From Bordetella parapertussis (GTDB lineage Bacteria; Pseudomonadota; Gammaproteobacteria; Burkholderiales; Burkholderiaceae_D): 30,236 bases of DNA. Of the stretch, positions 24,164 to 30,236 are shown piece by piece. The first letter of the stretch is position 1. Each line of letters opens with the position of its first letter. The notes beneath the pieces were generated by a model that saw nothing but the letters and a program-made list of their open reading frames with translations, did not search any database and was not told where the DNA came from. The stretch covers positions 1 through 30,236 of the forward strand of contig CAMCXB010000025.1 in NCBI GenBank assembly GCA_945883145.1. The letters are read 5' to 3'. A program made the position numbers and the translations under genes.

Positions 24164-24907
24164 TTATTTATAGCGACTGGTATCAATACCACGCACCGAA
24201 CCATAAGGACGATTTTGATCTGCCATATTGCCATTGCGTCCATTAATTGCGGCGGGCAATACAACCAATGATTTTTCATCAATCACACAATTTTTTTCAC
24301 AGGCTTTACTGTTTACGTCCGGTGTTCCTTTTACATCCAACATACCATGTGCAGTATTCGCACCAAGTCGATTTGGTAAACGCTGCTGCACTGATGCAAT
24401 CGTATCATTGGATAAGGTGAAATCTGCAGGTACTAAATCCGCTAAATGTAAGAGATATGCTGTCGAAGCATAGACTTCATTAACGGATAAACTTTTCGGT
24501 GCATCAAAAGGCATAGCACGATGTATGTAGTCCCACAACGTGGAGACTGTGGTTAACTTCATGATGGTAGTGCGTGCATTCTCTGTCGCTGCATTCAAAC
24601 CAGCTGCTCGACCTCGCTCCACATCAGCCGCAGTTGTGCCACCTACTAGTGGCGTAAATACTTCAGGTGATTCACCAAACACACCATGACAAGATGCACA
24701 TTTTGCTTCCCAAACTTTCTGACCTTGGCTGACAGTGCCTGCGCCTTTAGGTAAGCCTTTAAAATCAGCGCGCACATCAATATCCCATGCAGCGATTTCC
24801 GCCAAGCTTGCTTTGCGACCTACGTTAGTAAATCCTTCTGCACTTGCTAAGGATGGCAGCACACACACTAAGCATAAGCAGATAAGACCATTAAGATATT
24901 TGTACAT
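24164..24907 (-). CDS. soxD: Cytochrome c subunit SoxD of sulfane dehydrogenase
   Basis: Electron-accepting partner of SoxC in the Sox(CD)2 sulfane dehydrogenase, which oxidises the SoxY-bound outer sulfur by six electrons. From the ATG at 24907 (GGTGAGG upstream) it has 247 residues with a signal peptide (LICLCLVCVLPSLASA). One heme motif CASCH lies near residue 77, with likely Met ligand in HRAMPFDAPKSL. The C-terminal CEKNC pair is seen in other SoxD proteins. Only one CXXCH is present, so it is monoheme, unlike the diheme Paracoccus protein. It overlaps the soxC end by 17 bases. Confidence 0.9.
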   Translation of the reverse strand: MYKYLNGLICLCLVCVLPSLASAEGFTNVGRKASLAEIAAWDIDVRADFKGLPKGAGTVSQGQKVWEAKCASCHGVFGESPEVFTPLVGGTTAADVERGRAAGLNAATENARTTIMKLTTVSTLWDYIHRAMPFDAPKSLSVNEVYASTAYLLHLADLVPADFTLSNDTIASVQQRLPNRLGANTAHGMLDVKGTPDVNSKACEKNCVIDEKSLVVLPAAINGRNGNMADQNRPYGSVRGIDTSRYK

Positions 24908-26264
24908 TAAATACCTCACCTGAAGATTCCACTCGCCACGACTGTATTGCATTGTTGTGATACACAGAACGTGTACCACGTACAGCACGCAGCTCTTGCA
25001 TACGCGGTTGTACATAACCCGTTTCATCGATAGCACGTGATTGCAAAATCGCAGGCTTGCCATCCCATTGCCAATCAATATTAAAGCGAGTTAAACATTT
25101 ACTCAGCACTGGTGATTCTAGTCGCGCTGTTTTCCAATTACGACCACCATCTACAGAAACATCAACACGTGTGATTTTGCCGCGACCCGACCATGCAAGA
25201 CCCGTGATGTTATAAAAACCTTTGTCCATCAAAAGCTGTCCACCGGATGGAGTCGTGATCACGGATTTACATTCTTGAATGAGAGAGTATTGACGCACTG
25301 ATCCATCGGGCATGAGATCAATATATTGGGTGGATTCTTCTCGAGTCGCATAAGGTGCATCACCTACTTCAATACGTCTTAGCCATTTCACCCATGAGAC
25401 ACCTTGCGCACCAGGCACTACTAGCCGCAATGGATAACCATTTTCAGGGCGCAGCATTTCACCATTCATGCCCCACGCCACTAACACATCATCAAGTGCG
25501 CGTTCGATTGGAATGGTGCGCGTTAAACTAGCGCCATCAGCACCTTCAGCTAAAACAAATTTTGCTTTGCTTTTATCGATGCCGCAATCTTCTAACAAGA
25601 GTGTGAGTGGTACTCCGGTGAATTCACTACACGACAACATGCCATGGGTGTACTGCACAGAAGGAACAGCAGGTCCACCCCAATCCATTGCCGTGTTGGC
25701 GCCACACTCTATGAAATGCATGCGCGATACAGAAGGCAAGCGCATTAGATCACCAACGGTGTACACCTTGGCATTCGAGACTAAACCATTAATCATCAGT
25801 CTATGACTAGCAGGATCAATATCATGCCAACCTGCGTGATGTCGTTCAAAATGCAAACCACTTGGTGTGATGATGCCAAACAATCCCTGTAGCGGTGTGA
25901 AGGCCACACCACTCTCACGTTTTTTAGTCAGACCAGGTGATTCGCGTCTTTGTAAATTAGATTCATGACGCGATGGCATGCCATACGGTGTATGCGCAAC
26001 TGGATTACCTAAGGACGTACTATGCTTAGGCAAATTTAAGATCGCAGGATCACCATCCAAGCCCGGATGATCAGCTGCAGCATTTGCATTCCCAGTTGCT
26101 AAACCACTTGCAGCGACTACCCCTGCAGCGGCTGCAAAACTACGGCGTAAAAAATTACGTCGCGTTTCATTTAATCCATCAGCATTAATTTCTGCAATCA
26201 ATTCATCAGAAATAAAATTTTCAGGTGCTGACTGAATCCGACCATAAGAACGAGAATTAGACAC
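24891..26264 (-). CDS. soxC: Sulfane dehydrogenase molybdenum subunit SoxC
   Basis: Sulfite-oxidase-family molybdoenzyme that, with SoxD, oxidises the sulfane sulfur on SoxYZ and prevents sulfur globule formation. The 457 residues include a Tat signal RRNFLRRSF (about 35-43). The sulfite-oxidase core has the Mo-ligating cysteine in HFIECGANTAMDWGG and the dimerisation domain with DVSVDGGRNWKTA. The frame begins at GTG (26264) with a poor ribosome-binding site; no better start is visible. Eleven bases separate it from the preceding adhesin-E-like gene, so both are probably on one transcript. Confidence 0.93.
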   Translation of the reverse strand: MSNSRSYGRIQSAPENFISDELIAEINADGLNETRRNFLRRSFAAAAGVVAASGLATGNANAAADHPGLDGDPAILNLPKHSTSLGNPVAHTPYGMPSRHESNLQRRESPGLTKKRESGVAFTPLQGLFGIITPSGLHFERHHAGWHDIDPASHRLMINGLVSNAKVYTVGDLMRLPSVSRMHFIECGANTAMDWGGPAVPSVQYTHGMLSCSEFTGVPLTLLLEDCGIDKSKAKFVLAEGADGASLTRTIPIERALDDVLVAWGMNGEMLRPENGYPLRLVVPGAQGVSWVKWLRRIEVGDAPYATREESTQYIDLMPDGSVRQYSLIQECKSVITTPSGGQLLMDKGFYNITGLAWSGRGKITRVDVSVDGGRNWKTARLESPVLSKCLTRFNIDWQWDGKPAILQSRAIDETGYVQPRMQELRAVRGTRSVYHNNAIQSWRVESSGEVFNVQIS

Positions 26265-26275
26265 GATAAGAGTAC

Positions 26276-26665
26276 TTATTTTTTACAGGCGATTTGCATC
26301 AGCGTGCGCTGCACACTACCTGCTTCGGGTTTCATCCAAGCAGTAGGTACGTAAGCGGCATGCACCATCTGACTATTCCCCATAGGATCAGGATGCCAGA
26401 AATATAAAAGCTCACGACTCACATCTTTGCCGCAATCATATTCATCCTGGCCCTTCATGGAGCGGAATTTTTTATCACCCAAGCTTTGGCTCGTTGCATA
26501 ATCTGACAGATGCCACATCACCATCGTGCCATGGCCGCTATCAACGCGCGATTCAACATCGATATACAAGGACATATCGCTACCGTTGTGATCAACTTTC
26601 GACCAATCTGCATAGGCAGCAGAAGTAAAGACACCGAGCGCTGCAATTAACAAGAATTTTTTCAT
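26276..26665 (-). CDS. Exported surface-adhesin-E-like small protein
   Basis: A 129-residue protein with a clear Sec signal (MKKFLLIAALGVFTSAAYA). The mature part begins DWSKVDHNGSDMSLYIDVES and continues with MVMWHLSDYA, KFRSMKGQDEYDC and WHPDPMG. This resembles the small surface-adhesin protein E-like domain found in many betaproteobacteria; that name does not prove adhesion. Two cysteines (in DEYDCG and the final IACKK) probably form a disulfide. The ATG at 26665 is chosen because it starts the signal peptide; an ATG at 26680 is in frame. It is the first gene of the soxCDZ unit and its role there is unknown. Confidence 0.8.
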   Translation of the reverse strand: MKKFLLIAALGVFTSAAYADWSKVDHNGSDMSLYIDVESRVDSGHGTMVMWHLSDYATSQSLGDKKFRSMKGQDEYDCGKDVSRELLYFWHPDPMGNSQMVHAAYVPTAWMKPEAGSVQRTLMQIACKK

Positions 26666-26717
26666 TTTTAATCCATCCAATTTTGCATAAGCTATTTCAT
26701 TAATAGTCTAAGCAAAG

Positions 26718-26723
26718 TATAAC
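26718..26723 (+). promoter_or_regulatory. Possible -10 of the cytochrome-fccB unit
   Basis: TATAAC in the divergent gap, with a poor TTTCAT 17 bp upstream. If used, transcription starts near 26730, which argues against translation from the ATG at 26734. Confidence 0.3.
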
Positions 26724-26814
26724 AGCGCAAAAAATGTCGAGTACAATCGACTCGAAAAGTGGCACGCTAACTGACCACTACTCCCCTTTCCCTAGCGTTC
26801 ACCCTCGATACTTC

Positions 26815-27195
26815 ATGATGGATATTCTTATGCAGAACAGCTCAATGAATTCAAAGTTCGGTTCAAAATTTGCTTCAATATGCGCTTCACGCTTTACTGC
26901 TCTGTTAATTAGTTGTTTATTCTTTAGCACCTCTAGCTTTGCCGTCAGTCAGCAAGAATTAGCCATAAATGGAATGGCTGCTACTTGCGCTAACTGTCAC
27001 GGCACTTTTGGTAAGAGCATTCAAGATGGCGCACTTCCCTCCTTGGCTGGTATGAAAAACGATTACTTCATCGAACAAATGCAGGCCTTTAAATCTGGCG
27101 CACGTAAAGCCACCATCATGCATCAGCTCGCTAAGGGCTATAACGACCAACAAATTAAAGACCTCGCCGCTTATTTTGCTGCGCAGTCGCGCTAG
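26815..27195 (+). CDS. Monoheme cytochrome c, FccA/SoxE-type partner of FccB
   Basis: Class I cytochrome c that likely accepts electrons from the flavoprotein encoded next. A single heme motif CANCHG follows a signal peptide (FTALLISCLFFSTSSFA), with axial Met in KATIMHQLAKGY and the family helix QIKDLAAYFAAQ at the end. The mature part is about 85 residues, the size of monoheme FccA/SoxE rather than the diheme Allochromatium FccA. The frame is open from an ATG at 26734, but that would put about 50 residues before the signal core. ATGs at 26815 or 26845 fit better, and no clear ribosome-binding site decides between them. It lies 9 bp upstream of fccB. Confidence 0.85.
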   Translation: MMDILMQNSSMNSKFGSKFASICASRFTALLISCLFFSTSSFAVSQQELAINGMAATCANCHGTFGKSIQDGALPSLAGMKNDYFIEQMQAFKSGARKATIMHQLAKGYNDQQIKDLAAYFAAQSR

Positions 27196-27204
27196 GAGCT
27201 CGCC

Positions 27205-28473
27205 ATGGATCGCAGAACATTTTTACAAGCGACTGCAGTACTGGGTTTATCAATTAGTGCACTCCCCGCTTGGTCTATGCGCGGTGCAAAAGTTGTAGTG
27301 ATTGGTGGTGGTTATGGCGGAGCGACAGTAGCTAAATATATACGTCTACTGTCAGAAGGAAAAATTGACGTCACCATCGTCGAGCCTAACAAAGAATTTA
27401 TATCCTGCCCAATGTCTAATCTCGTCATTGGTGGTAGTCGACAGCTTGCTGATATTTCACGGCCTTATTCAACGCTAACAAAAAATCACGGTATTCGTAT
27501 CGTACAAGATACCGTCACTGCAATTGACAGCACTGCACGCACATTAAGATTATCCGGTGGCAGCTCACTCTCTTATGACAAGCTCGTAGTCTCGCCTGGC
27601 GTTGAACTTGATTTCAATAGCGTTGAAGGTTTAGCGGAAGCACAAGCCACAGGAAAAATTTTACAGTCTTGGAAAGCAGGCGCTGAAACAGTTGCGTTGC
27701 GTCGTCAACTCGAAGCCATGCCTGATGGTGGTGTGTATGCCATCACGATTCCTGAAGCGCCTTATCGTTGCCCACCTGGACCGTATGAGCGCGCATGTCA
27801 GGTTGCTTGGTATTTTAAAAATGTAAAACCCAAAAGCAAAGTATTAATACTCGACGCGAATCAAGACGTGGTGTCGAAAGCGGGCTTATTCAAAAAAGTC
27901 TGGGCTGATAAATACAAAGACATTATTGAATATCGCAATCAACATAAAGCGATTGCTGTCTCTGCTAAAGAAGGTTTAATTAAATTTGACGTGCAAGGTG
28001 ATTTCAAAGCCGATGTGATGAATGTTTTACCCGCTATGCGTGCTGGAAAAATTGCGCAACAAGCGGGTCTTGCCAATATGGCGAATAACCGTTGGGCAGG
28101 TGTGAATTATCTAAGCTTTGAATCAACTGCTGCAAAAGATGTGTTTGTGATTGGTGATGCAATTCAAGTAGCACCTCTGATGCCTAAGAGTGGTCACATG
28201 GCGAATAATCATGGCAAAGTCGCTGCTGCTGCCATCGTTGCACAACTCTCAGGTTGGGAAATTAATCAAACACCTATGCTGACTAACACTTGCTATAGCT
28301 TTGTAGATGATCGCAACGTGGTTCATGTAGCTAGTGTGCATGAATATGTTGCAGCTGAACGTACCTATAAGGTTGTTGCAGGATCAGGTGGTGTGAGTGC
28401 AGAACCGACAGAGCTAGAAGGTACTTATGCCAATCATTGGGCAAAAACCATTTGGTCTGACACCTTAGAGTGA
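27205..28473 (+). CDS. fccB: Flavocytochrome c sulfide dehydrogenase flavoprotein subunit (FccB/SoxF)
   Basis: Periplasmic FAD enzyme that oxidises sulfide, passing electrons to a cytochrome c. The 422 residues have a Tat signal DRRTFLQATA (2-11), an FAD-binding GGGYGGATVAKYI and a second dinucleotide-type strand VLILDAN. Two redox cysteine contexts characteristic of FCSD are present (FISCPMSNLVIGG and APYRCPPGPYERAC). FVIGDAIQVAPLMPKSGHMAN is the FAD-end block. ATG is preceded by AGGAG. Its TGA overlaps the start region of a small cysteine-rich gene. The pairing with the upstream cytochrome gene supports FccAB. Confidence 0.92.
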   Translation: MDRRTFLQATAVLGLSISALPAWSMRGAKVVVIGGGYGGATVAKYIRLLSEGKIDVTIVEPNKEFISCPMSNLVIGGSRQLADISRPYSTLTKNHGIRIVQDTVTAIDSTARTLRLSGGSSLSYDKLVVSPGVELDFNSVEGLAEAQATGKILQSWKAGAETVALRRQLEAMPDGGVYAITIPEAPYRCPPGPYERACQVAWYFKNVKPKSKVLILDANQDVVSKAGLFKKVWADKYKDIIEYRNQHKAIAVSAKEGLIKFDVQGDFKADVMNVLPAMRAGKIAQQAGLANMANNRWAGVNYLSFESTAAKDVFVIGDAIQVAPLMPKSGHMANNHGKVAAAAIVAQLSGWEINQTPMLTNTCYSFVDDRNVVHVASVHEYVAAERTYKVVAGSGGVSAEPTELEGTYANHWAKTIWSDTLE

Positions 28474-28784
28474 TGATGAAAAAACTTGCTGCTTTATTTT
28501 TATTATTCTCTCAACTCGCCTACACAGATCAACCGCCCATGGCGATAGAAAATGGCGGCAAGATGGAATTCGTGCATGCCGTTAAAACAGGCACACTCAC
28601 AGGTGAACAACGAGCAGCACTAGAAGATCGATTGCAGGCTGAATGTAAACAGCCGACTAATCCCATCACACAAGGCATGATAGAAACACGCGGACCGGGT
28701 AAATGCATGGCATTCGTGCGCAATCAATGCAACTGTACGGATTGCGATATGCCTACTTACTGCCTGCCTTCTGATAAAAAATAA
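28473..28784 (+). CDS. Small exported cysteine-rich protein, coupled to fccB
   Basis: Family not recognised. It has about 103 residues; the start is one of GTG 28470, ATG 28473 or ATG 28476, all overlapping or adjoining the fccB stop. A short signal peptide (KKLAALFLLFSQLAYT) precedes a mature part with six cysteines: one in AECKQ, one in GKCMAF, and four in QCNCTDCDMPTYC. The C-x-C-x2-C-x5-C cluster suggests metal binding or thiol chemistry in the periplasm. Position suggests a role with the sulfide dehydrogenase, for example as sulfur acceptor or maturation factor. It lacks the GGCGG tail of SoxY. Confidence 0.75.
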   Translation: MMKKLAALFLLFSQLAYTDQPPMAIENGGKMEFVHAVKTGTLTGEQRAALEDRLQAECKQPTNPITQGMIETRGPGKCMAFVRNQCNCTDCDMPTYCLPSDKK

Positions 28785-28795
28785 TCAATTCCATC

Positions 28796-29431
28796 ATGAG
28801 CACTTCAAAACAAACAGTCGCTTGGTATTTTGATTTCATTTCACCTTTTGCTTATTTGCAGTGGCAACTATTACAACCGCAAACAACAGACTTTACACTG
28901 CAACCTATTCCCACCTTATTTGCAGGTTTACTAGCGCATTGGGATAACAAAGGACCGGTAGAAATCTTACCTAAACGTCAGTGGACTTATGAACATTGTT
29001 TGTGGATAGCGCATCGCCATAGTATTCCTATGCAATTGCCGTCGCAACATCCATTTAATCCTTTACCCTTACTGCGTTTATGTATTGCGAAACAAAATGA
29101 TCATGCAGTAGTTGACCGATTGTTTCGCTATGTATGGCAAGAGGGGCATCTACCTAGCGATGACCATGCGTGGCAGGCTTTGCTAAATGAATTACAAATA
29201 ACACAGACTGAAATAGAAACTACGGAAGTGAAAGATACTTTACGAAGACATGGCGACCTAGCCATCGCCGCTGGTGTGTTTGGCGTGCCAACTGCAGTCG
29301 TTAATCAGCAATGTTTTTGGGGAGTCGATGCGACTGATATGTTGATCGCCTATTTACAGCAAGATGCATTCTTTTCAACAGCTGCATTTCAAGACGCACA
29401 AAATCTACCTGTGGGTATACAGCGGAAATAG
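28796..29431 (+). CDS. 2-hydroxychromene-2-carboxylate isomerase-like DsbA/GST-kappa family protein
   Basis: Thioredoxin-fold protein of 211 residues. The family includes glutathione-dependent HCCA isomerase of naphthalene degradation and GST kappa. Visible family features are the N-terminal WYFDFISPFAYLQWQLL (Ser in the active-site position instead of a CXXC), PIPTLFAGLLAHWDNKGP, KRQWTYEHCLWIAHRH and the C-terminal VFGVPTAVVNQQCFWGVDATDML. There is no signal peptide, so it is cytosolic. No aromatic catabolic genes are adjacent, so the true substrate is open. It begins 11 bp after the cysteine-rich gene and ends 2 bp before the convergent nrdR. Confidence 0.88.
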   Translation: MSTSKQTVAWYFDFISPFAYLQWQLLQPQTTDFTLQPIPTLFAGLLAHWDNKGPVEILPKRQWTYEHCLWIAHRHSIPMQLPSQHPFNPLPLLRLCIAKQNDHAVVDRLFRYVWQEGHLPSDDHAWQALLNELQITQTEIETTEVKDTLRRHGDLAIAAGVFGVPTAVVNQQCFWGVDATDMLIAYLQQDAFFSTAAFQDAQNLPVGIQRK

Positions 29432-29433
29432 CG

Positions 29434-29922
29434 TTATTTTTTAACGCTATCCGCCATAGCGATTCGTCTTGATGCTGAGTCAAACTCATTGGCTACATCC
29501 AAAAACTCTGCCACATCTTCAAAGCTACGGTAAACAGAAGCAAAGCGTATGTAAGCAATCTTATCTAAACGTTTTAGTTCTCGCATCACCAATTCACCGA
29601 TCTGCCCCGAAAGAATTTCACGCTCTCCCGCAGACAATAATTTTTCTTCAATACGATGTATAGCTGCGTCCACTGCATCCGCAGAAACAGGACGCTTACG
29701 TAATGCAAGCATCAAACTAAAGCGTAATTTTGAAGTTTCATATTCTGTGCGACTACCATTTTTTTTGACAATCACAGGCATCGCCAACTCTATGCGCTCA
29801 TATGTCGTAAAACGCTTATCGCATTGACCACAGCGACGACGGCGACGCACGCTATCACCTTCATCCGATGCCCGTGTATCCAGAACCTGTGTATCTTCAT
29901 GTTGGCAAAACGGGCATCTCAT
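29434..29922 (-). CDS. nrdR: Transcriptional repressor NrdR
   Basis: Repressor of ribonucleotide reductase genes that senses ATP/dATP. The N-terminal zinc ribbon has CPFC and CGQCDKRFTTYER with the arginine-rich SVRRRRRC between them. The ATP-cone follows (VIVKKNGSRTEYETSKL...). The C-terminal IRFASVYRSFEDVAEFLD is typical. The length of 162 residues includes a short C-terminal extension. It lies 30 bp downstream of glyA on the same strand, a common betaproteobacterial arrangement. Confidence 0.96.
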   Translation of the reverse strand: MRCPFCQHEDTQVLDTRASDEGDSVRRRRRCGQCDKRFTTYERIELAMPVIVKKNGSRTEYETSKLRFSLMLALRKRPVSADAVDAAIHRIEEKLLSAGEREILSGQIGELVMRELKRLDKIAYIRFASVYRSFEDVAEFLDVANEFDSASRRIAMADSVKK

Positions 29923-29952
29923 GATGAATAATCCTCAGTCAAATGGGTTAAC

Positions 29953-30236
29953 TTAGGCAGCATAAACTGGAAAAGCCGAGGTCAGTTTTTTGACTTCTGC
30001 TTTCACACGCTCAATGTTCGCTGCATCATGCGGATTATCTAATACATCAGCAATCAAATTGCCTACCTTGGTTGCTTCAGCATCTTTAAATCCACGGGTA
30101 GTCATTGCAGGGCTACCTAAACGAATGCCTGAAGTCACAAATGGTTTTTCAGGATCATTCGGTATGCCATTTTTATTACAAGTGATATGAGCCGATCCTA
30201 GAACTGCTTCTGCTGCTTTACCAGTAAGCTTTTTGC
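29953..30236 (-). CDS. glyA: Serine hydroxymethyltransferase, C-terminal part (5' end beyond right edge)
   Basis: PLP enzyme interconverting serine and glycine with tetrahydrofolate. The minus-strand frame is open to the window edge. It reads KLTGKAAEAVLGSAHITCNK, then PFVTSGIRLGSPAMTTRGF, the diagnostic GlyA block with the substrate-carboxylate Arg. It ends LTSAFPVYAA. Only the last 94 codons are visible; the PLP lysine and most of the protein lie outside. Confidence 0.95.
   Translation of the reverse strand, partial: KKLTGKAAEAVLGSAHITCNKNGIPNDPEKPFVTSGIRLGSPAMTTRGFKDAEATKVGNLIADVLDNPHDAANIERVKAEVKKLTSAFPVYAA

Noticed and set aside
1..30236. CRISPR arrays, tRNA or rRNA genes, prophage or transposase genes
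   Set aside because: No regularly spaced repeats, cloverleaf genes or integrase/transposase frames were seen; the only mobile traces are the REP-like palindromes.

Overview
The window looks like a chromosomal segment of a low-to-medium GC proteobacterium, most likely a betaproteobacterium. The basis is the set of families present (PhoX, Pst/PhoU/PhoBR, SixA next to Ppk1, periplasmic IorAB with XdhC, SoxCD, a glyA-nrdR tail), their gene order and an AT-leaning base composition. The genus cannot be read from the sequence. There are no rRNA, tRNA, CRISPR or phage genes and no transposase gene.

Region 1 (1-17.1 kb) is a phosphate-starvation island, preceded by the 3' end of a DUF4143-type ATPase gene. 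It holds phoX (PhoX phosphatase), dgkA (diacylglycerol kinase), a four-gene overlapping operon of olsB-like acyltransferase, plcP-like phospholipase C, agt-like glycosyltransferase and an unknown membrane protein, then sixA, ppk, pstS, and a second operon pstC-pstA-pstB-phoU-phoB-phoR. Four promoters (phoX, olsB, ppk, pstC) carry Pho-box repeats with an 11-bp period, followed by a -10-like hexamer exactly 10 bp downstream. This ties the lipid operon to PhoB from sequence alone. The predicted logic is this: Pi is scavenged (PhoX, Pst) and stored (Ppk), while phospholipid head groups are removed by PlcP. The diacylglycerol released is glycosylated by Agt or recycled by DgkA, and OlsB supplies phosphorus-free ornithine lipid.

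Region 2 (17.2-19.3 kb) is a tight set of three uncharacterised genes: a cytosolic protein, a secreted DUF3047 protein and a probable outer-membrane barrel. A convergent DUF1289 gene follows.

Region 3 (19.4-23.8 kb) encodes a Tat-exported molybdenum hydroxylase (iorA-iorB) and an XdhC-type maturation factor. It has a clear terminator, a structured iorA leader and a perfect 18-bp palindrome upstream of xdhC.

Region 4 (23.8-28.8 kb) is a sulfur-oxidation block: an adhesin-E-like protein gene, soxC, soxD and soxZ on the minus strand, divergent from a monoheme cytochrome c, fccB and a small cysteine-rich exported protein. soxY, soxAX and soxB are not in the window.

Region 5 (28.8 kb to the end) holds a 2-hydroxychromene-2-carboxylate isomerase-like gene, nrdR, and the 3' part of glyA, which runs off the right edge.

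REP-like palindromes with a GTAG foot occur in two intergenic regions (3.74-3.90 and 11.29-11.49 kb).
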